Source of the DNA: Methanimicrococcus sp. | Lineage (GTDB): Archaea; Halobacteriota; Methanosarcinia; Methanosarcinales; Methanosarcinaceae | DNA: 5,330 bases | Reading direction: 5' to 3' | Assembly: GCA_009783635.1 (NCBI GenBank) | Contig: WRDC01000091.1 | Location: 1-5,330 of the forward strand | Position numbers and translations under genes: made by a program | Notes under the pieces: generated by a model | The model's input: only the letters and a program-made list of their open reading frames with translations | Told to the model about the DNA's origin: nothing | Databases searched by the model: none | Shown here: positions 5,056-5,330 of the stretch, piece after piece | Layout of the letters: every line of letters starts with the position of its first letter | How positions within the stretch are numbered: position 1 is the stretch's first letter

Positions 5056-5330
5056 GCATTCGTAATTCAAAATTCAGATTGCGAACACGTGCATTCGTAA
5101 TTCAAAATTCAGATTGCAAATGCAGGCATTCGTAATTCAAAATTCAGATTGCGAATGCAGGCATTCGTAATTCAAAGGTCAGATTGCGAATGCACGCATT
5201 CGTAATTCAAAGGTCAGATTGCGAATGCACGCATTCATAATTCAAAGTACAGATTGCGAATGCACGCATTCGTAATTCAAAATTCAGATTGCGAATGCAC
5301 GCATTCGTAATTCAAAGGTCAGATTGCGAA
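5056..5330. repeat. 35-bp tandem repeat array, at least eight units, continuing past the window
   Basis: Units begin at 5056, 5091, 5126, 5161, 5196, 5231, 5266 and 5301, an exact 35-bp period; the eighth is cut at 30 bp by the window edge. Each unit is GCATTCGTAATTCAAA, three variable bases, CAGATTGCGAATGC, then two junction bases. The variable triplet is ATT in units 1, 2, 3 and 7, GGT in 4, 5 and 8, and GTA in 6. The junction pair is GT in unit 1, AG in 2-3 and AC in 4-7. From unit 3 on, CGAATGC at a unit's end and GCATTCG at the next unit's start form a dyad. Unit 1 is the most diverged at its 3' end. The period is not a multiple of three and TAA or TGA recurs in every frame, so it is non-coding. 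It is not CRISPR, because there are no unique spacers. Confidence 0.95.

Noticed and set aside
4871..5059. Minus-strand 62-residue ORF upstream of aIF5A
   Set aside because: It starts inside the first unit of the tandem array, has no ribosome binding site, and ends on the TATA candidate of aIF5A. No family is recognised.
5056..5330. CRISPR array
   Set aside because: The whole 35-bp period is repeated with only a few variable bases. There are no unique spacers of 25-40 bp, and no cas gene is in the window.

Overview
The window most likely comes from a euryarchaeal methanogen. Two genes show this. The first is a complete archaeal translation factor aIF5A with the hypusine-site sequence SKPGKHGAAK. 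The second is an archaeal RecJ-like DHH phosphoesterase. Archaeal-type TATA candidates (TTTAAATA), strong GGAGG-type ribosome binding sites and an Asn/Gly-rich repetitive surface protein with a C-terminal membrane anchor agree with that. The aIF5A sequence feels closest to Methanosarcinales or Methanomicrobiales, possibly a gut methanogen, but this is recall and was not searched.

Layout. Positions 1-880 (minus) hold the N-terminal 293 residues of the DHH phosphoesterase, which runs off the left edge. A 292-bp divergent intergenic region follows. Positions 1173-2252 (plus) encode a secreted, membrane-anchored repeat protein. It converges on a small von Willebrand A (VWA) protein at 2407-3075 (minus). 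Between these two genes lies a decayed copy of the last 26-27 codons of aIF5A, placed directly behind the VWA stop codon. A 550-bp stretch without a confident gene (3076-3627) holds one strong hairpin and a possible regulator remnant. Next come a SAM-dependent methyltransferase (3628-4251, minus) and aIF5A (4387-4773, minus). The right end (5056-5330) is a strictly periodic 35-bp tandem repeat array that runs off the window; a 2-nt-spaced dyad lies at most of its unit junctions.

The genes do not form an obvious pathway. DHH phosphoesterase and aIF5A are core information-processing genes, while the surface protein, VWA protein and methyltransferase look accessory. The most unusual structure is the pair of same-direction copies of the aIF5A 3' end (2312-2403 and 4376-4469), about 79% identical by hand alignment. 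They enclose the VWA and methyltransferase genes. The downstream copy has an in-frame stop and a 2-nt deletion, and has acquired a hairpin absent from the parent, so it may now act as a terminator between the convergent genes. The 35-bp array upstream of aIF5A is the second item worth following. No complete new defence or mobile system is visible.
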